A stretch of 64,000 nucleotides of DNA from Paracoccus alcaliphilus (GCF_028553725.1 NZ_CP067124.1:1684001-1748000); one strand, 5' to 3'; shown: positions 1 to 9,264, counted from the first letter of the stretch. Numbers and translations are program-made. The notes: generated by a model not told the origin, from the sequence alone.

Positions 1-32
1 ATGGAACTCATGTGGCGCCAATATATTGACGT

Positions 33-1094
33 CTATAAAATAATAAACTTTTCCCAATCGTTAATTTTATCAGTAAAAATTATTTTCCCGCGCGGCGTGG
101 CGCAAACATACTTGTCGCCGACCTGAACAGAAACAGTGCCATCACCATTGCGCTGAATTTTTGCTTCATTTGACGCCAAATCAACTGGGACTCTATTTGA
201 AAAATTCCAATAATCTTTGTCGCATGACCAAAGGCCGTCAGAATATCTTAGAACTCCTGATTGCGTGCTATATAGGCTTCCAGAATCAACCAACTTGTTG
301 GTGGATATGGCGCGAAATGCACCATAGTCTGCATCCTCAAGATCATTAAGGCGATCTGAAAAATCTTTAACGAATTTTTCTGGATCAGAGAAATCAAGAC
401 CAGCGGCCATCATGGATTCCAAGTCATAATTCCACCACTGTATTTCTTCTAAACCCTCCGAGACCCAAGGCGTGTATCGCGTCTTGAATACTTGAGCAGG
501 GTTCCCACCAACCACGGTGTAAGGATCAACATTCTTTGTAACAACACTGTGTGCTGCGACGATGGCGCCGTTGCCAATTCTTACTCCGCGCGCAATTTTA
601 ACATTGCTGCCGATCCAAACGTCATGGCCGATCTCGACATTCTTTGACCGTTGAACACTGGGCCAACTCTTTTCTACAATGGGCCGGTTCAATTTTTTCT
701 TTTTATCGCTAAATTACGAAGCAACATATTCTCTATGATGATTGTATATGGCAGAATTTTGACAAACAAATTCTATTGGATGCCTAAATCCAGAAATCTG
801 AACATGTGGGGCAATGCTGCAATATCGTCCAGTTCTAACATTTGCATCAAATGCGGATGCACAGGAAGTAAATGCGCCTACAGTAAACAGAGAATTTCCA
901 TCTGCAATTGTGGAGTATTTTTCAAGGATCACGTTAGAACTTGACTTAATAATATCTCCAGTTTTCCATCTGAATTTAGGGCTCGCTGGCCTTCCCAGCA
1001 TTCCCGTTCGCCTTTCGTAGATTCTATTGTCGGACAAAATTTTTCTTACGTTCGAATCGTAAGTTAAAGAAAAATCTATTGGTTTTATTTTCAT
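33..1094 (-). pseudogene. CatB-like hexapeptide O-acetyltransferase interrupted by an in-frame TAA
   Basis: Two reading segments on the minus strand (1094-714 and 713-33) lie in the same frame and are separated only by a TAA codon at 714-716. The first segment carries RTGRYCSIAPHVQISG and the second IGHDVWIGSNVKIARGVRI and TVVGGNPAQVFK. These are typical left-handed beta-helix repeats of the xenobiotic/CatB acetyltransferase group, which acetylates sugars or small molecules with acetyl-CoA. Read through, the product would be about 353 residues with a 150-residue C-terminal extension of unknown role. The gene is much more AT-rich than its surroundings, which suggests recent acquisition. It lies on the same strand as phage-like genes, so modification of a surface glycan is possible. 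The alternative to a nonsense mutation is a shorter product starting at TTG 692. Confidence 0.72.
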
Positions 1095-1131
1095 AATCTT
1101 GCGTGACCTATTATATCATTTGGCTGGTTCT

Positions 1132-1842
1132 CTAACCATTTACCCACGCTCGGATGGCATTGCGATGCTCGACTGACAGCTCGCCTGTGTTACAGATGAT
1201 CATGCGTGAAACATTCTGAACGCAACTTGTGACGTTCGAGGGGTCCCCCACCACCAAGTATTCGCCAGACATCGCAGCATCCGCAAATCCGATGGCGGCC
1301 GGACCGCTACCGTTGATTGTGAGTGTGGCTGGCGCGGTACCTTGTTTTTCGAAAACAATGGTGTTCCAGCCCATCATGTCGCCGAGCGTCGATGTGATCT
1401 GTCCGGTGCTGCCTAGACCTGCCCACTGCCACCGCGGCGGCGACATGGTTGCTCTGAAATAGAACTCACCGCTGCCAGCGACGAAAACCTTCTGAAAATT
1501 GACGGATTGGTCGGCGTAATAAGCGCGGGTTGCGAATACCAAGCCGGAAAACGGCACTGACGCCCCGGTTGCATCGTTGACGAATGCCTTTGAAGTTTGA
1601 CCAAAGCGAAGGACCGGACGGCCGTCTTGGGACGCCAGAGTGGGTGCGGACCCGGCCGCCGCTGGTAGGATGGTGCCCGACCCGACGCGCGCCGCCCAGG
1701 CTCCTGACCCGCTATAATCTCTGGCATCCCATGCGCCCAGCAGTCCGGGAATTTGGGCAATGGTATCATCCAAGGACGGAAGGTCCGGAAAAAACGCGCT
1801 ATCGGGATATGCGCTCGCATCACCTGTGAAATTGATGGGCAT
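1132..1842 (-). CDS. LamG/concanavalin-like phage tail-associated protein
   Basis: The 236-residue product starts at ATG 1842. It has no signal peptide and no membrane segment. The pattern LLGAWDARDYSGSG, then GRPVLRFG, several beta-strand-like stretches and a closing SVEHRNAIRAWVNG resembles LamG/concanavalin-fold proteins found near the tail-fibre end of Rhodobacterales prophages, where such domains bind carbohydrate. The start lies 9 bases after the stop of the upstream truncated gene, so both were probably translated from one message. GC content is normal, unlike the AT-rich acetyltransferase just downstream. The fold assignment rests on pattern only. Confidence 0.55.
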   Translation of the reverse strand: MPINFTGDASAYPDSAFFPDLPSLDDTIAQIPGLLGAWDARDYSGSGAWAARVGSGTILPAAAGSAPTLASQDGRPVLRFGQTSKAFVNDATGASVPFSGLVFATRAYYADQSVNFQKVFVAGSGEFYFRATMSPPRWQWAGLGSTGQITSTLGDMMGWNTIVFEKQGTAPATLTINGSGPAAIGFADAAMSGEYLVVGDPSNVTSCVQNVSRMIICNTGELSVEHRNAIRAWVNG

Positions 1843-1851
1843 CTGGAATCC

Positions 1852-2159
1852 TCACAGTTGAAGGGTATAGCCGAGAGCGGGACGCAATACGCGCTTCCCG
1901 CTCAAGAACAACGATGGCGCCTCGAAACCATCGCGAATGGCGCCCGTGCTGATCGCCCAAATATCCGACACGTCCTGCGCGTCTTGTTCTCGCCACGCTT
2001 AGGCGAGCATCTGGCCAGCGGGGCTCGCGCTGCATTGCAGGGTGATCTGCCGCTGGCCGGTCTGGGTGACTGATTGAACGGTGATCGAGCCATCGCCAAT
2101 CTTGAAACCGGCATCGGGTCGGACCTTGCAGAACGTCCAGTCGATCATTAGCGGCGCTA
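1852..2159 (-). pseudogene. Phage tail-region protein, 3' fragment with internal TAA, 5' end removed by an IS
   Basis: Reading from the IS border at 2160, one frame encodes a segment containing MIDWTFCKVRPDAGFKIGDG and ITLQCSASPAG, then a TAA at 1999-2001. The same frame continues with AWREQDAQDVSDIWAIS and RVLRPALGYTLQL to a TGA at 1852-1854. Both halves look protein-coding, so this is either one gene with a nonsense codon or two adjacent short genes in the same frame. The 5' end is lost at the IS427-type insertion. The spacing to the LamG-like gene supports a single phage operon. Its function is not recognised. Confidence 0.5.
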
Positions 2160-3011
2160 GGGTGTGTTGACAAAAAGGATTCCCCTGCGCGGTCGGCTGT
2201 GATTCAAGCTCATCTCTACATGGGAGATGAGCTTGGCACGCAACCTGATGTCCGACGACGAATGGGCATTCTTTGAGGGCTTCATCCGAGCGGCTCGGCA
2301 TCCGAACGGGCGCAAGCCTACGGACCATCGACTTGTTCTGGATGGTATTTTCTGGGTCGCGCGGACCGGTGCGCCCTGGCGGGACCTGCCAGAGGAGTTT
2401 GGCAAGTGGTCATCGGTCTATCGGCAGTTCCGGCGCTGGACGCTCGCCGGGCTGTGGGAGGACATCCTGGATGTCTTGAACCACGCGAAGCTTGCGCCCG
2501 ACAAGCTCCAGATGATCGACAGCACCGTGATCAGGGCCCACCACCATGCGGCGGGCGCAAAAGGGGGGCTCCGAAAGAGGCTCTTGGCCGTTCAAGAGGT
2601 GGGTTCTCGACCAAAATCCATCTCCGCGTTAACGGCGCTGGCCTCCCGATGAGGACCGAGATCACGCCCGGGCAGCATTCAGACTACACGGGCTATGATC
2701 TGGTGATGGCCGACAACCTGCCGCAGCCCGCCGTGTTGGTCGCCGACAGGGGTTATGACGCTGATAAAATTCGAGAAGACATCGAGAGCCGTAACGCGCT
2801 GCCCATGATCCCGATGCGAAAGAACCGCAGGGTGCGCAAGGTGGTCGACATGACGATCTATACCCTGCGCAACATGGTCGAGCGGTGCTTCAACAAACTC
2901 AAGAACAGTCGCCGCTTGGCAACCCGCTACGACAAAACCGCAGACAGTTTCCTCGGCTTCATCGATATCGCCTGCATCAGGCTCTGGCTTCGCCATTTGT
3001 CAACATGACCT
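2160..3011 (+). mobile_element. IS5-family element, IS427 group, complete (852 bp)
   Basis: The ends are imperfect inverted repeats: GGGTGTGTTGACAAA at 2160 and the reverse complement of TTTGTCAACATGACC ending at 3011. Direct TA repeats flank it at 2158-2159 and 3012-3013, as expected for the IS427 group. It holds overlapping transposase frames. A second, truncated copy lies at 6133-6386 and appears identical over that length. The right border is overlapped by the CTAA target duplication of the neighbouring IS701 element, so this IS arrived first. Confidence 0.88.
2227..3008 (+). CDS. IS427-group transposase (two frames joined by programmed frameshift)
   Basis: The first frame (2227-2652) starts [16 protein letters not shown] and carries the first catalytic Asp in MIDSTVIRAHH. 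The second (usable from about 2560, ending 3008) carries the second Asp in VADRGYDADKI and the Glu in MVERCFNKLKNSR. The frames must be joined near the run AAAAGGGGGG at 2560-2569, the usual shift site in this group, to give a full DDE transposase of about 260 residues. All three catalytic residues are present, so the element could be active. Neither frame alone is a complete enzyme. Confidence 0.82.
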
Positions 3012-3014
3012 AAC

Positions 3015-4430
3015 ATTACAGTTGCGTTTCCATCTCATCTCTGAATCAATGGGTTACCATGATTTGGATGAGGTCATGGATGTCGGAATTGCCTGTCGAG
3101 GAAACGCTTGAACTGTGGGCTTTGTCGCTTCGGGATGTGAAGTCGCGGATGCGGGTGCTGTTCACACAGGAACGGGTTGCGGTATCGGCTGGTCAGTTTC
3201 TCGATGGTCTGCTGGGAGACGAACGGCGCAAGACCGGATGGATGCGGGCGGAAGCCGCTGGCGACAAGGGTCCGTGGCGGCAGCAGGCGATCCTCGGTCG
3301 GGTTCCTTGGGATGCCGATGCCTTGCGCGACATCGTGCGCGACTATGCGCTGGAAACGCTGGCCGATCCGGATGCGGTGCTGGTGATTGATGAGACCGGA
3401 TTTCTGAAACAGGGACATGCCTCCTGTGGTGTTGCACGCCAATACACCGGCTCGGCGGGCAAGATCACCAATTGCCAGATCGGGGTCTTTGCCGCTTATG
3501 TCTCGCACCATGGGCACGCCTTCATCGACCGGGCGCTCTATCTGCCGAAGGCCTGGACGGACGATCCCGACCGGCGCGGCAAGGCCCATGTGCCGCAGGA
3601 ACTCGGCTTTGCCACCAAACCCGCGATTGCCCGCACCATGATCGAGCGGGCGCTGGCTGCGGATGTGCCGTTTTCCTGGGTAGCGGCGGACAGCGTCTAT
3701 GGGGTCGGCGATATCGAGATGGCGCTGCGGCGTGCTGGCAAGGGATATGTGCTTGGGGTCAGCGCAAAGCATGCGTTCAACTCCTGGGGCAAGCCCTATG
3801 CCGTTGCCGGAACCGCGAAGGATATCGCCGCGGACCTACCCCCGGTTGCCTGGCGACGCCTTTCGGCGGGGTCAGGTACCAAGGGAGAACGCCTCCATGA
3901 CTGGGCCTATATCGAACTGGCCGATCTCGATGCCGAAGATTTCGACGCGAAATTCAGCGGGCTCTGGACACGAGGCCTGCTGATCCGCCGCAATATCTCT
4001 GACGGCGATCTGGCCTTCTTCTCAACCTGGTGTCCGCAGGGCACGTCTATGGAAACACTGGTGCGGATCGAGGGCCACCGATGGGCGATCGAGGACAGCT
4101 TCGAGACCGCGAAGAACGAGCTTGGCCTCGATCACAACGAGACGCGCTCCTGGCACGGCTGGCACCGCCATGTTTCCCTGGTCATGCTGGCCTTCGCCAT
4201 GATGGCCGTCATCCGTCATCATGCCAATGCCGCACCGCCCCCAAAAACAATGCGCAGGCCTCATCGCCACCCCTGATCCGATGGTCTGTCCAGGAAATCC
4301 GCCGCATCGCCAACCGCATGGCACAGCGTCAAATCCAGCCCGCACAGATCATCGCATGGTCGCTTTGGCGGCGAGCGCATCAAGCCGCAGCAAGACAGGC
4401 TCATATCAAACTGAAAACGCAACTGTAATG
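3015..4430 (+). mobile_element. IS701-family element with CTAA target duplication (1416 bp)
   Basis: The terminal inverted repeats begin CATTACAGTTGCGTTT at 3015, and the reverse complement of the right end at 4430 reads the same. The 4-bp direct repeat CTAA flanks it at 3011-3014 and 4431-4434, fitting the YTAR target known for IS701. It inserted exactly at the right edge of the IS427-type element. Confidence 0.9.
3059..4428 (+). pseudogene. IS701-family transposase, frameshifted near the C-terminus
   Basis: A DDE transposase of the IS701/IS4-like group. Motifs are VLVIDETGFLKQG (first Asp), WVAADSVYG (second Asp) and the IEGHRWAIEDSFETAKNELG block that carries the catalytic Glu. Frame 1 ends at 4276 after APPPKTMRRPHRHP, but the frame one base back continues with NNAQASSPPLIRWSVQEIRR to a stop at 4428, just inside the right inverted repeat. 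A net -1 change in the run CCCCCAAAAAC near 4243 therefore separates the last 60 residues. The catalytic residues lie upstream of the shift. The start may be ATG 3059 or ATG 3080. A programmed shift or a sequencing error in the homopolymer cannot be excluded. Confidence 0.75.
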
Positions 4431-4563
4431 CTAAGCTACTCGTTGCACCTGCTGATCGGGGTGATTTTGAACCGGTACGCCGCAAAAACACTGGCATAAG
4501 AAACCATTCGGATTAGATTTGTGGTTGCCGGTTATCGGCAACATCAGCGTTAAGGTATTGGAT

Positions 4564-5811
4564 ATGGCATACATTATAGGCACTGAAGCCGGCGACCTGC
4601 TGAACGGAACCGAACAAGGCGACAATATCAGCGGGATGGGTGGGAATGACACCGTCAACGGAGGAAAAGGCAACGACACGCTGGTTGGCGGAGCCGGGCG
4701 TGATATTCTGCGCGGGGGCGCGGGCAATGACCTTTTCATCGCAGATGGTGCCGACCTTGCCCAGGATCGCTTTCTTGGCGGCGCGGGCCGGGACAGGATC
4801 GAGCTGTGGAGCGACATTTCTTTGTCCAAGTTGATTTTTCCCAGCAACCGTTTTGATAGTATTGAAGAACTGGACTTCGCGTTTGGAAACGTGTCGGGAA
4901 CACGCCAGGACGACCGGTTCGATTTCAGCGGGCTGAGCATGATTGCCAACTATAATCGCGCCATCGACCTGAAAGGTGGAAACGATCATTTCCTCGGCTG
5001 GTCCGGGCCCGACCATGTGAATGGCGGGGCGGGGAATGATCTGTTGGAGGGTCGTGGCGGCGTTGACGCGCTGCATGGGAATGGCGGACACGACACGCTT
5101 CTGGGCGGTGCCGGAAACGATCAGTTGCTCGGTGGGGAGGGGAATGATTCACTCGTCGGCGGCAGCGGTGGTGACTATCTGCATGGCAATGCCGGCACCG
5201 ACACGCTGGATGGCGGGGCGGGCAATGACAGCCTATTGGGCGGAGGCGGGAATGACCTGTTGCGCGGCGGTAACGGGCATGACCTTCTGGACGGTGGACC
5301 TGGTGCCGACACACTGCGCGGCGGTAACGGAAGTGATACGTTGAAGGGGGGAGACGGGCATGATCGTCTGTTCGGGGATGCCGGCACCGACTTGCTTGAA
5401 GGCGGCAAAGGGAATGATCTGCTCAATGGCGGTGCCGGGACCGACACATTATTCGGCGGGGCGGGGAATGACACTCTGCTTGGAATGGCGGGGAATGACA
5501 GCCTGAATGGCGGTGCCGGAAAGGACTTTCTGGACGGCGGGGCGGGGAATGATACGCTGACGGGCGGCGCTGGAGTTGACACCTTTGTCTTCCGTGCGGG
5601 GCGCGACCTGATCCTTGACTTCGAGCGTGACAGAGACTTCCTTCAGATCGATTCCGGATTGCTGCGCGAGGCCAATCCCACGCTGGACGACCTCGCAACA
5701 TATGCGAACGACCTGACCACTGGGCTGCATCTGGTTTTCGGGAACGGCAATCGCCTTCATATCCCCGGAGAGCAATTCGACTGGATCAGGGATCATATCG
5801 AACTGATCTGA
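4564..5811 (+). CDS. RTX calcium-binding repeat protein, likely type I secretion substrate
   Basis: The 415-residue product (ATG 4564, with AAGG 8 bases upstream) is built almost entirely of glycine/aspartate nonapeptides of the form GGxGNDxLx in two blocks, about residues 5-60 and 150-350. Such repeats bind calcium and fold as parallel beta-rolls after export. Between the blocks (about 65-145) is a non-repeat segment with [17 protein letters not shown]. The C-terminal 60 residues ([18 protein letters not shown]) resemble the uncleaved secretion region of type I substrates. No catalytic domain and no type I transporter genes are visible nearby. The gene lies between IS remnants, so it may be mobile cargo. 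A second, different RTX gene lies at 41717. Confidence 0.85.
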   Translation: MAYIIGTEAGDLLNGTEQGDNISGMGGNDTVNGGKGNDTLVGGAGRDILRGGAGNDLFIADGADLAQDRFLGGAGRDRIELWSDISLSKLIFPSNRFDSIEELDFAFGNVSGTRQDDRFDFSGLSMIANYNRAIDLKGGNDHFLGWSGPDHVNGGAGNDLLEGRGGVDALHGNGGHDTLLGGAGNDQLLGGEGNDSLVGGSGGDYLHGNAGTDTLDGGAGNDSLLGGGGNDLLRGGNGHDLLDGGPGADTLRGGNGSDTLKGGDGHDRLFGDAGTDLLEGGKGNDLLNGGAGTDTLFGGAGNDTLLGMAGNDSLNGGAGKDFLDGGAGNDTLTGGAGVDTFVFRAGRDLILDFERDRDFLQIDSGLLREANPTLDDLATYANDLTTGLHLVFGNGNRLHIPGEQFDWIRDHIELI

Positions 5812-5829
5812 CCTACGTTTTACCGGGCG

Positions 5830-5859
5830 CTCAAGGCGTGCATACATGCACGCCTTGAG
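5830..5859 (+). terminator. Strong perfect hairpin after the RTX gene
   Basis: CTCAAGGCGTGCAT and its exact complement are separated by only AC, giving a 14-bp stem 18 bases after the RTX stop codon. There is no T-run downstream, so it may be a stabilising 3' structure rather than a classical intrinsic terminator. Confidence 0.5.
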
Positions 5860-5967
5860 CCCGTCCAGCGCATCGCGGAAATAGGCATCCTGCTGATCAC
5901 GGCTCATGGCTTCGGGCGATGAAGTATTCCAGCCCGTGGACGGCATTGGCCCTGATCTTGTCCGGGG

Positions 5968-6132
5968 CATGGCCGCCAGTTCCGGCTGCTGAACGTACTG
6001 GATGATTTTAACCGCGAAGGGCTGGGCATCGAGGTCGACTTTTCGCTGCCCGCCGAACAGGTTATCCGCAGCCTGGACAGGATCATAGAATGGCGCGGCA
6101 AACCCGGCAGCATAAGGGTCGACAACGTCCTA
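5968..6132 (+). pseudogene. IS3-family transposase (orfB) internal fragment
   Basis: One frame reads [20 protein letters not shown] and [15 protein letters not shown], which is the region between the first and second catalytic Asp of IS3-family integrase-like transposases. Nothing of the N-terminal half or the rest of the catalytic domain remains. The right edge is cut by the truncated IS427 copy starting at 6133. The left edge is unclear. The 150 bases between the RTX hairpin and this fragment show no convincing gene. Confidence 0.75.
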
Positions 6133-6386
6133 GGGTGTGTTGACAAAAAGGATTCCCCTGCGCGGTCGGCTGTGATTCAAGCTCATCTCTACATGGGAGA
6201 TGAGCTTGGCACGCAACCTGATGTCCGACGACGAATGGGCATTCTTTGAGGGCTTCATCCGAGCGGCTCGGCATCCGAACGGGCGCAAGCCTACGGACCA
6301 TCGACTTGTTCTGGATGGTATTTTCTGGGTCGCGCGGACCGGTGCGCCCTGGCGGGACCTGCCAGAGGAGTTTGGCAAGTGGTCAT
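6133..6386 (+). mobile_element. Truncated IS427-group copy (left 254 bp only)
   Basis: The sequence matches 2160-2413 without visible differences, including the left inverted repeat and the first 62 codons of the transposase (start 6200). It stops abruptly at 6386, where the IS1111-type repeat begins. The right part is nowhere adjacent, so a deletion, not just an insertion, occurred here. Confidence 0.88.
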
Positions 6387-6469
6387 TGAACTGATGCGGT
6401 GGATGCCCCCACCCATCGGCATCTCTTATGCCATGATGGTTGCATCGAAACCGAACGGAGGGCACATCA

Positions 6470-7486
6470 ATGATGACAACGATCAGCATGTTGGCGATCG
6501 ACTTGGCGAAGGGCAGTTTCCAGGTCTGCGCGATCGGGCTGGACGGGGCGGTTCTATATAACCGTGTGCTGTCGCGGACCCGTCTGACGAATCTCCTTGC
6601 CGAACAGTCGGCCTGCGTGGTGGCGATGGAGGCCTGCGCCACGTCGCATTACTGGGGCCGGGTGGCGCAGTCCCACGGTCACGAGGTGCGTCTGGTGCCA
6701 GCGGTGTATGTGAAACCGTTCGTGAAACGACAGAAAAACGACAAGGCGGATGCCGAAGCCATCGCCGAGGCCGCGTCGCGCCCGACCATGCGGTTCGTGG
6801 CCGTGAAGAGTGCCGAGACGCAGGGCCGCGCAGTGGCGTTTCGGACGCATCAATGTCTGGTGCGGCAGCGCACGCAGCTCATCAACGCCCTCCGCGGACA
6901 TCTGGCCGAGTTCGGGCTGGTGGCGCCGAAGGGGCCCGCGAGCCTGAAGGTTCTGGAGAATGCACTGGCAGATCCGGCCAGCGATGTGCCAGGCCATGTT
7001 CGGGAGATGGGCGCGATCTACGTCGAGCAGATCGCGAGGTTGACAGAGGTGATCGGACGACTGGCGGAAGAACTCGAGGCCGCATCAAGGACAGATACGC
7101 AACTTCGTCGGCTGTGCACCATCCCCGGGATCGGCCCGGTCACCGCCGGAGCTGTTGCGGCATTCGCACCGGATCTTGCCACGTTCGACAGTGGGCGCAA
7201 TTTTGCCGCTTGGCTCGGCCTGGTGCCGAAACAGAGGTCGACGGGTGGAAAAACCAGACTGGGTTCGGTCAGCAAAATGGGGCAGACCGATATCCGCCGC
7301 CTGCTGATCGTCGGTGCCATGAGTGTGATCCGCTGGGTTGTCCGCAAGGGGGGCAGCGCGAACCGTTGGCTGGCCGCGCTGGTGATGCGCAAACCGAAGA
7401 TGGTCGCGGCCGTTGCGCTGGCGAACAAGAGGGCCCGGATGATCTGGGCGCTGACGACAAAAGAACAGGATTACAGAATGGCGTGA
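6470..7486 (+). CDS. IS1111-subgroup transposase, copy 1
   Basis: The 338-residue product starts at ATG 6470, preceded by ACGGAGGG at 9-bp spacing. The N-terminal RuvC-like DEDD domain is seen in MLAIDLAKGSFQV, VVAMEACATSHYW and KNDKADAEAIAEA. The C-terminal transposase_20 domain contains LCTIPGIGPVTA and FAAWLGLVPKQRSTGGK. This family inserts at specific sequences, guided by an element-encoded bridge RNA, without target duplication. The gene is intact and nearly identical to the inverted copy at 10519-11535. Residue differences include Lys versus Arg in LVPKQRS. Confidence 0.92.
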   Translation: MMTTISMLAIDLAKGSFQVCAIGLDGAVLYNRVLSRTRLTNLLAEQSACVVAMEACATSHYWGRVAQSHGHEVRLVPAVYVKPFVKRQKNDKADAEAIAEAASRPTMRFVAVKSAETQGRAVAFRTHQCLVRQRTQLINALRGHLAEFGLVAPKGPASLKVLENALADPASDVPGHVREMGAIYVEQIARLTEVIGRLAEELEAASRTDTQLRRLCTIPGIGPVTAGAVAAFAPDLATFDSGRNFAAWLGLVPKQRSTGGKTRLGSVSKMGQTDIRRLLIVGAMSVIRWVVRKGGSANRWLAALVMRKPKMVAAVALANKRARMIWALTTKEQDYRMA

Positions 7487-7740
7487 CCCGAGCCCGGAAA
7501 GGGGCGACGGCACGGCATGGCCGAAAGGCCGGGGTGAGCGATCGACGAGGAGTAGGCGACACGGACTTCGAAGTTCAAGGCAGGAAGATTCAGTCCCGGG
7601 GCTCGAGCGCATGCAGCTCTCTGAACCGATGTGAACCCAGCCTTCCGAACAGCATACCGGCCCGTGGCGTCGTGGAAGGCCACGCTGAGAGGCCTGACAC
7701 ACGTCCGATCGAAGACCCCGCCGACAAACCGAAGATTTAG
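7487..7740 (+). ncRNA. Putative bridge-RNA region 3' of the IS1111-type transposase
   Basis: About 250 GC-rich non-coding bases follow the transposase stop and are conserved in the inverted copy at 10265-10518. In the IS1111 subgroup the guide (bridge) RNA is encoded on this side of the gene. Small hairpins such as GGCCGAAAGGCC near 7520 are visible. No reading frame here looks like a protein. The RNA and its guide loops are inferred, not seen. Confidence 0.4.
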
Positions 7741-7802
7741 CTTGCCAAACCGGGGGTATCCACACACGCCCCGGGTTTACCGGAGAGTAAAACACTCAAA
7801 GG

Positions 7803-8124
7803 ATGAGCCCTATGACACAGCCGAGATTCACCCCCGCCTATCCTGCCGAGCTTCGCGAACGCGGTGTTCGGCTTTTCAGAGAGAACCGCGCCGACTACGC
7901 CAGCGACACGGCCGCCTACAAGGCGATCGCGCCGAAGCTTGGCTGTTCGCCCGATAGCCTGCGCGTCTGGTGCCAGCAGGCCGAACGTGACGCCGGACAG
8001 CGCGGCGGGCTGACGAGTGCGGAGAAGGACCGGATCAAGGAGTTGGAGCGCGAGAACCGGGAATTGCGCACGGCCAATGAGATCCTGAAGAAGGCCAGCG
8101 CATATTTCGCTGCGGCGGAGCTTG
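7803..8124 (+). pseudogene. IS3-family orfA, interrupted by an IS110 element
   Basis: The frame starts MSPMTQPRFTPAYPAELRER (ATG 7803 or 7812). It has a helix-turn-helix (YKAIAPKLGCSPDSLRVWC) and the leucine-zipper-like region RIKELERENRELRTANEILK typical of IS3 OrfA. After ASAYFAAAEL the reading passes into the inserted IS110 and would stop at 8246. Joining 8124 to 9281 restores AELDRPFRK and a stop at 9298-9300 that overlaps the orfB start, which is the normal IS3 arrangement. Confidence 0.85.
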
Positions 8125-8325
8125 TCTTATGGGATTCCCGGCTCCCAAGGCAAAAGGGAGCCGCTGCCCAGCACCGCAAACTGCGGGGCAGCGGCGGGGG
8201 TGGCGTCGTGCGGAGCTTGGTCTTGCAGGACCGCGGTCGAGTTTGACGAGCCCCCGTCTTTTCTAGCGACCTGAACGGATACGTGGGCTGCGGGCCCGAA
8301 CGACAAGCATAGGTAGGAAGAAAAG
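8125..8325 (+). ncRNA. Putative IS110 bridge-RNA leader
   Basis: This 5' non-coding region of the IS110 element has two strong stem candidates: GGCTCCC (8140-8146) with GGGAGCC (8156-8162), and CCGCTGCCC (8161-8169) with GGGCAGCGG (8186-8194). They overlap by two bases. The IS110 subgroup encodes its bridge RNA in this position. The guide sequences for target and donor were not worked out. Confidence 0.45.
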
Positions 8326-9264
8326 ATGGCCAAGGATACCATCGGCATCGACGTGTCGAAAGACCGTCTTGACGCGTTCTGGCATTCCCGGACCGAGGCA
8401 CGCTGCCTGCCCAATACGCCCGAGGGTTTCGGGCAATTGTGCGACTGGCTGGGAAAGGAGGAAGACGTTCTCATCGTCTTCGAGGCGACTGGTGCCTATC
8501 ACCGGGGGCTCGAGCGACATCTGAGTCTGGCGGGGCTGCCTTTCATCAAAGTTAATCCAAAGCAGGCGCGGCGCTTTGCGCAAGCTATTGGGCGATTGGC
8601 AAAAACCGATAGCGTCGACGCCAGAATGCTGGCACGCATGGGCGTTGTGCTTGAGTTGACGCCTCAAGACGTCGAAGGCGAAGATGTTCATGATCTCAGA
8701 GAGTTGCTGACTGCGCGCCGCGCTTTGGTCAAAGATCAGGTGACCGCGAAGACGCGGCTTGCCACTGCACTGAACCCACTCGTGCGAGAACAGCTTGGAC
8801 GCCGCATTGAGGACATCGGTGCCGATATCCAGGCACTTGACGAGATCATCGCGCAGATCGCCAAGCAGCGCGGCACCCTTGAAGAGCGTATTCGTCGTTT
8901 GATGACCATCCCGGGAATTGGTCGTCTGACCGCGACCACCATGCTGATCGACATGCCGGAACTTGGGCATCTCGACGGTAAGAAGATCACCGCTCTGGCC
9001 GGACTCGCGCCAATGACGCAGCAGTCTGGAAAGTGGCAGGGCAAGGAGCGGATCACCGGGGGGCGATCATCCATTCGGCGCGCGATCTATATGCCTGCGC
9101 TTGTCGCCATCCGCTTTAACAGAGATCTTCACGACAAGTATCAGCAGCTGCTCAAGGCCGGCAAGGCGAAGAAGGTCGCCATTACCGCCATCATGCGGCG
9201 CATCATAATCCTCGCAAACACCTTGCTGCGAGAGAGGCGCGATTGGCTGCCTGACCGCCCTTGA
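8326..9264 (+). CDS. IS110-family transposase
   Basis: The 312-residue product has the DEDD recombinase motifs TIGIDVSKDRLDAF, VFEATGAYHRGLE and KTDSVDARMLARMG, followed by the transposase_20 domain with LMTIPGIGRLTATT and the serine-containing ITGGRSSIRRAIY. It is intact and starts at ATG 8326 after AGGAAGAAAAG. It is only distantly related to the IS1111-type enzyme flanking it: the two share motifs but not overall sequence. The stop codon lies 16 bases from the element end. Confidence 0.92.
   Translation: MAKDTIGIDVSKDRLDAFWHSRTEARCLPNTPEGFGQLCDWLGKEEDVLIVFEATGAYHRGLERHLSLAGLPFIKVNPKQARRFAQAIGRLAKTDSVDARMLARMGVVLELTPQDVEGEDVHDLRELLTARRALVKDQVTAKTRLATALNPLVREQLGRRIEDIGADIQALDEIIAQIAKQRGTLEERIRRLMTIPGIGRLTATTMLIDMPELGHLDGKKITALAGLAPMTQQSGKWQGKERITGGRSSIRRAIYMPALVAIRFNRDLHDKYQQLLKAGKAKKVAITAIMRRIIILANTLLRERRDWLPDRP

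Larger units (their letters stand above)
6387..7788 (+). mobile_element. IS1111-type (IS110-family) element, copy 1, with shared IS3 end sequence
   Basis: This is the left arm of a 1402-bp inverted repeat whose other arm is 10217-11618. Position x pairs with 18005 minus x with no gap, and I count only about eight base differences, mostly between 7190 and 7440. The arm contains one IS1111-type transposase gene, about 250 bases of 3' non-coding sequence, and at its inner end the presumed IS3 terminal repeat (7768-7788). Exact IS borders within the arm cannot be fixed because both flanks are shared. TGAAC at 6387-6391 may be the outer part of the IS3 end. Confidence 0.82.

Noticed and set aside
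5000..5600. Regular short repeats resembling a CRISPR-like or satellite array
   Set aside because: The periodicity is 27 bases and in frame with the GGxGNDxLx nonapeptides, so it is protein-coding repetition.
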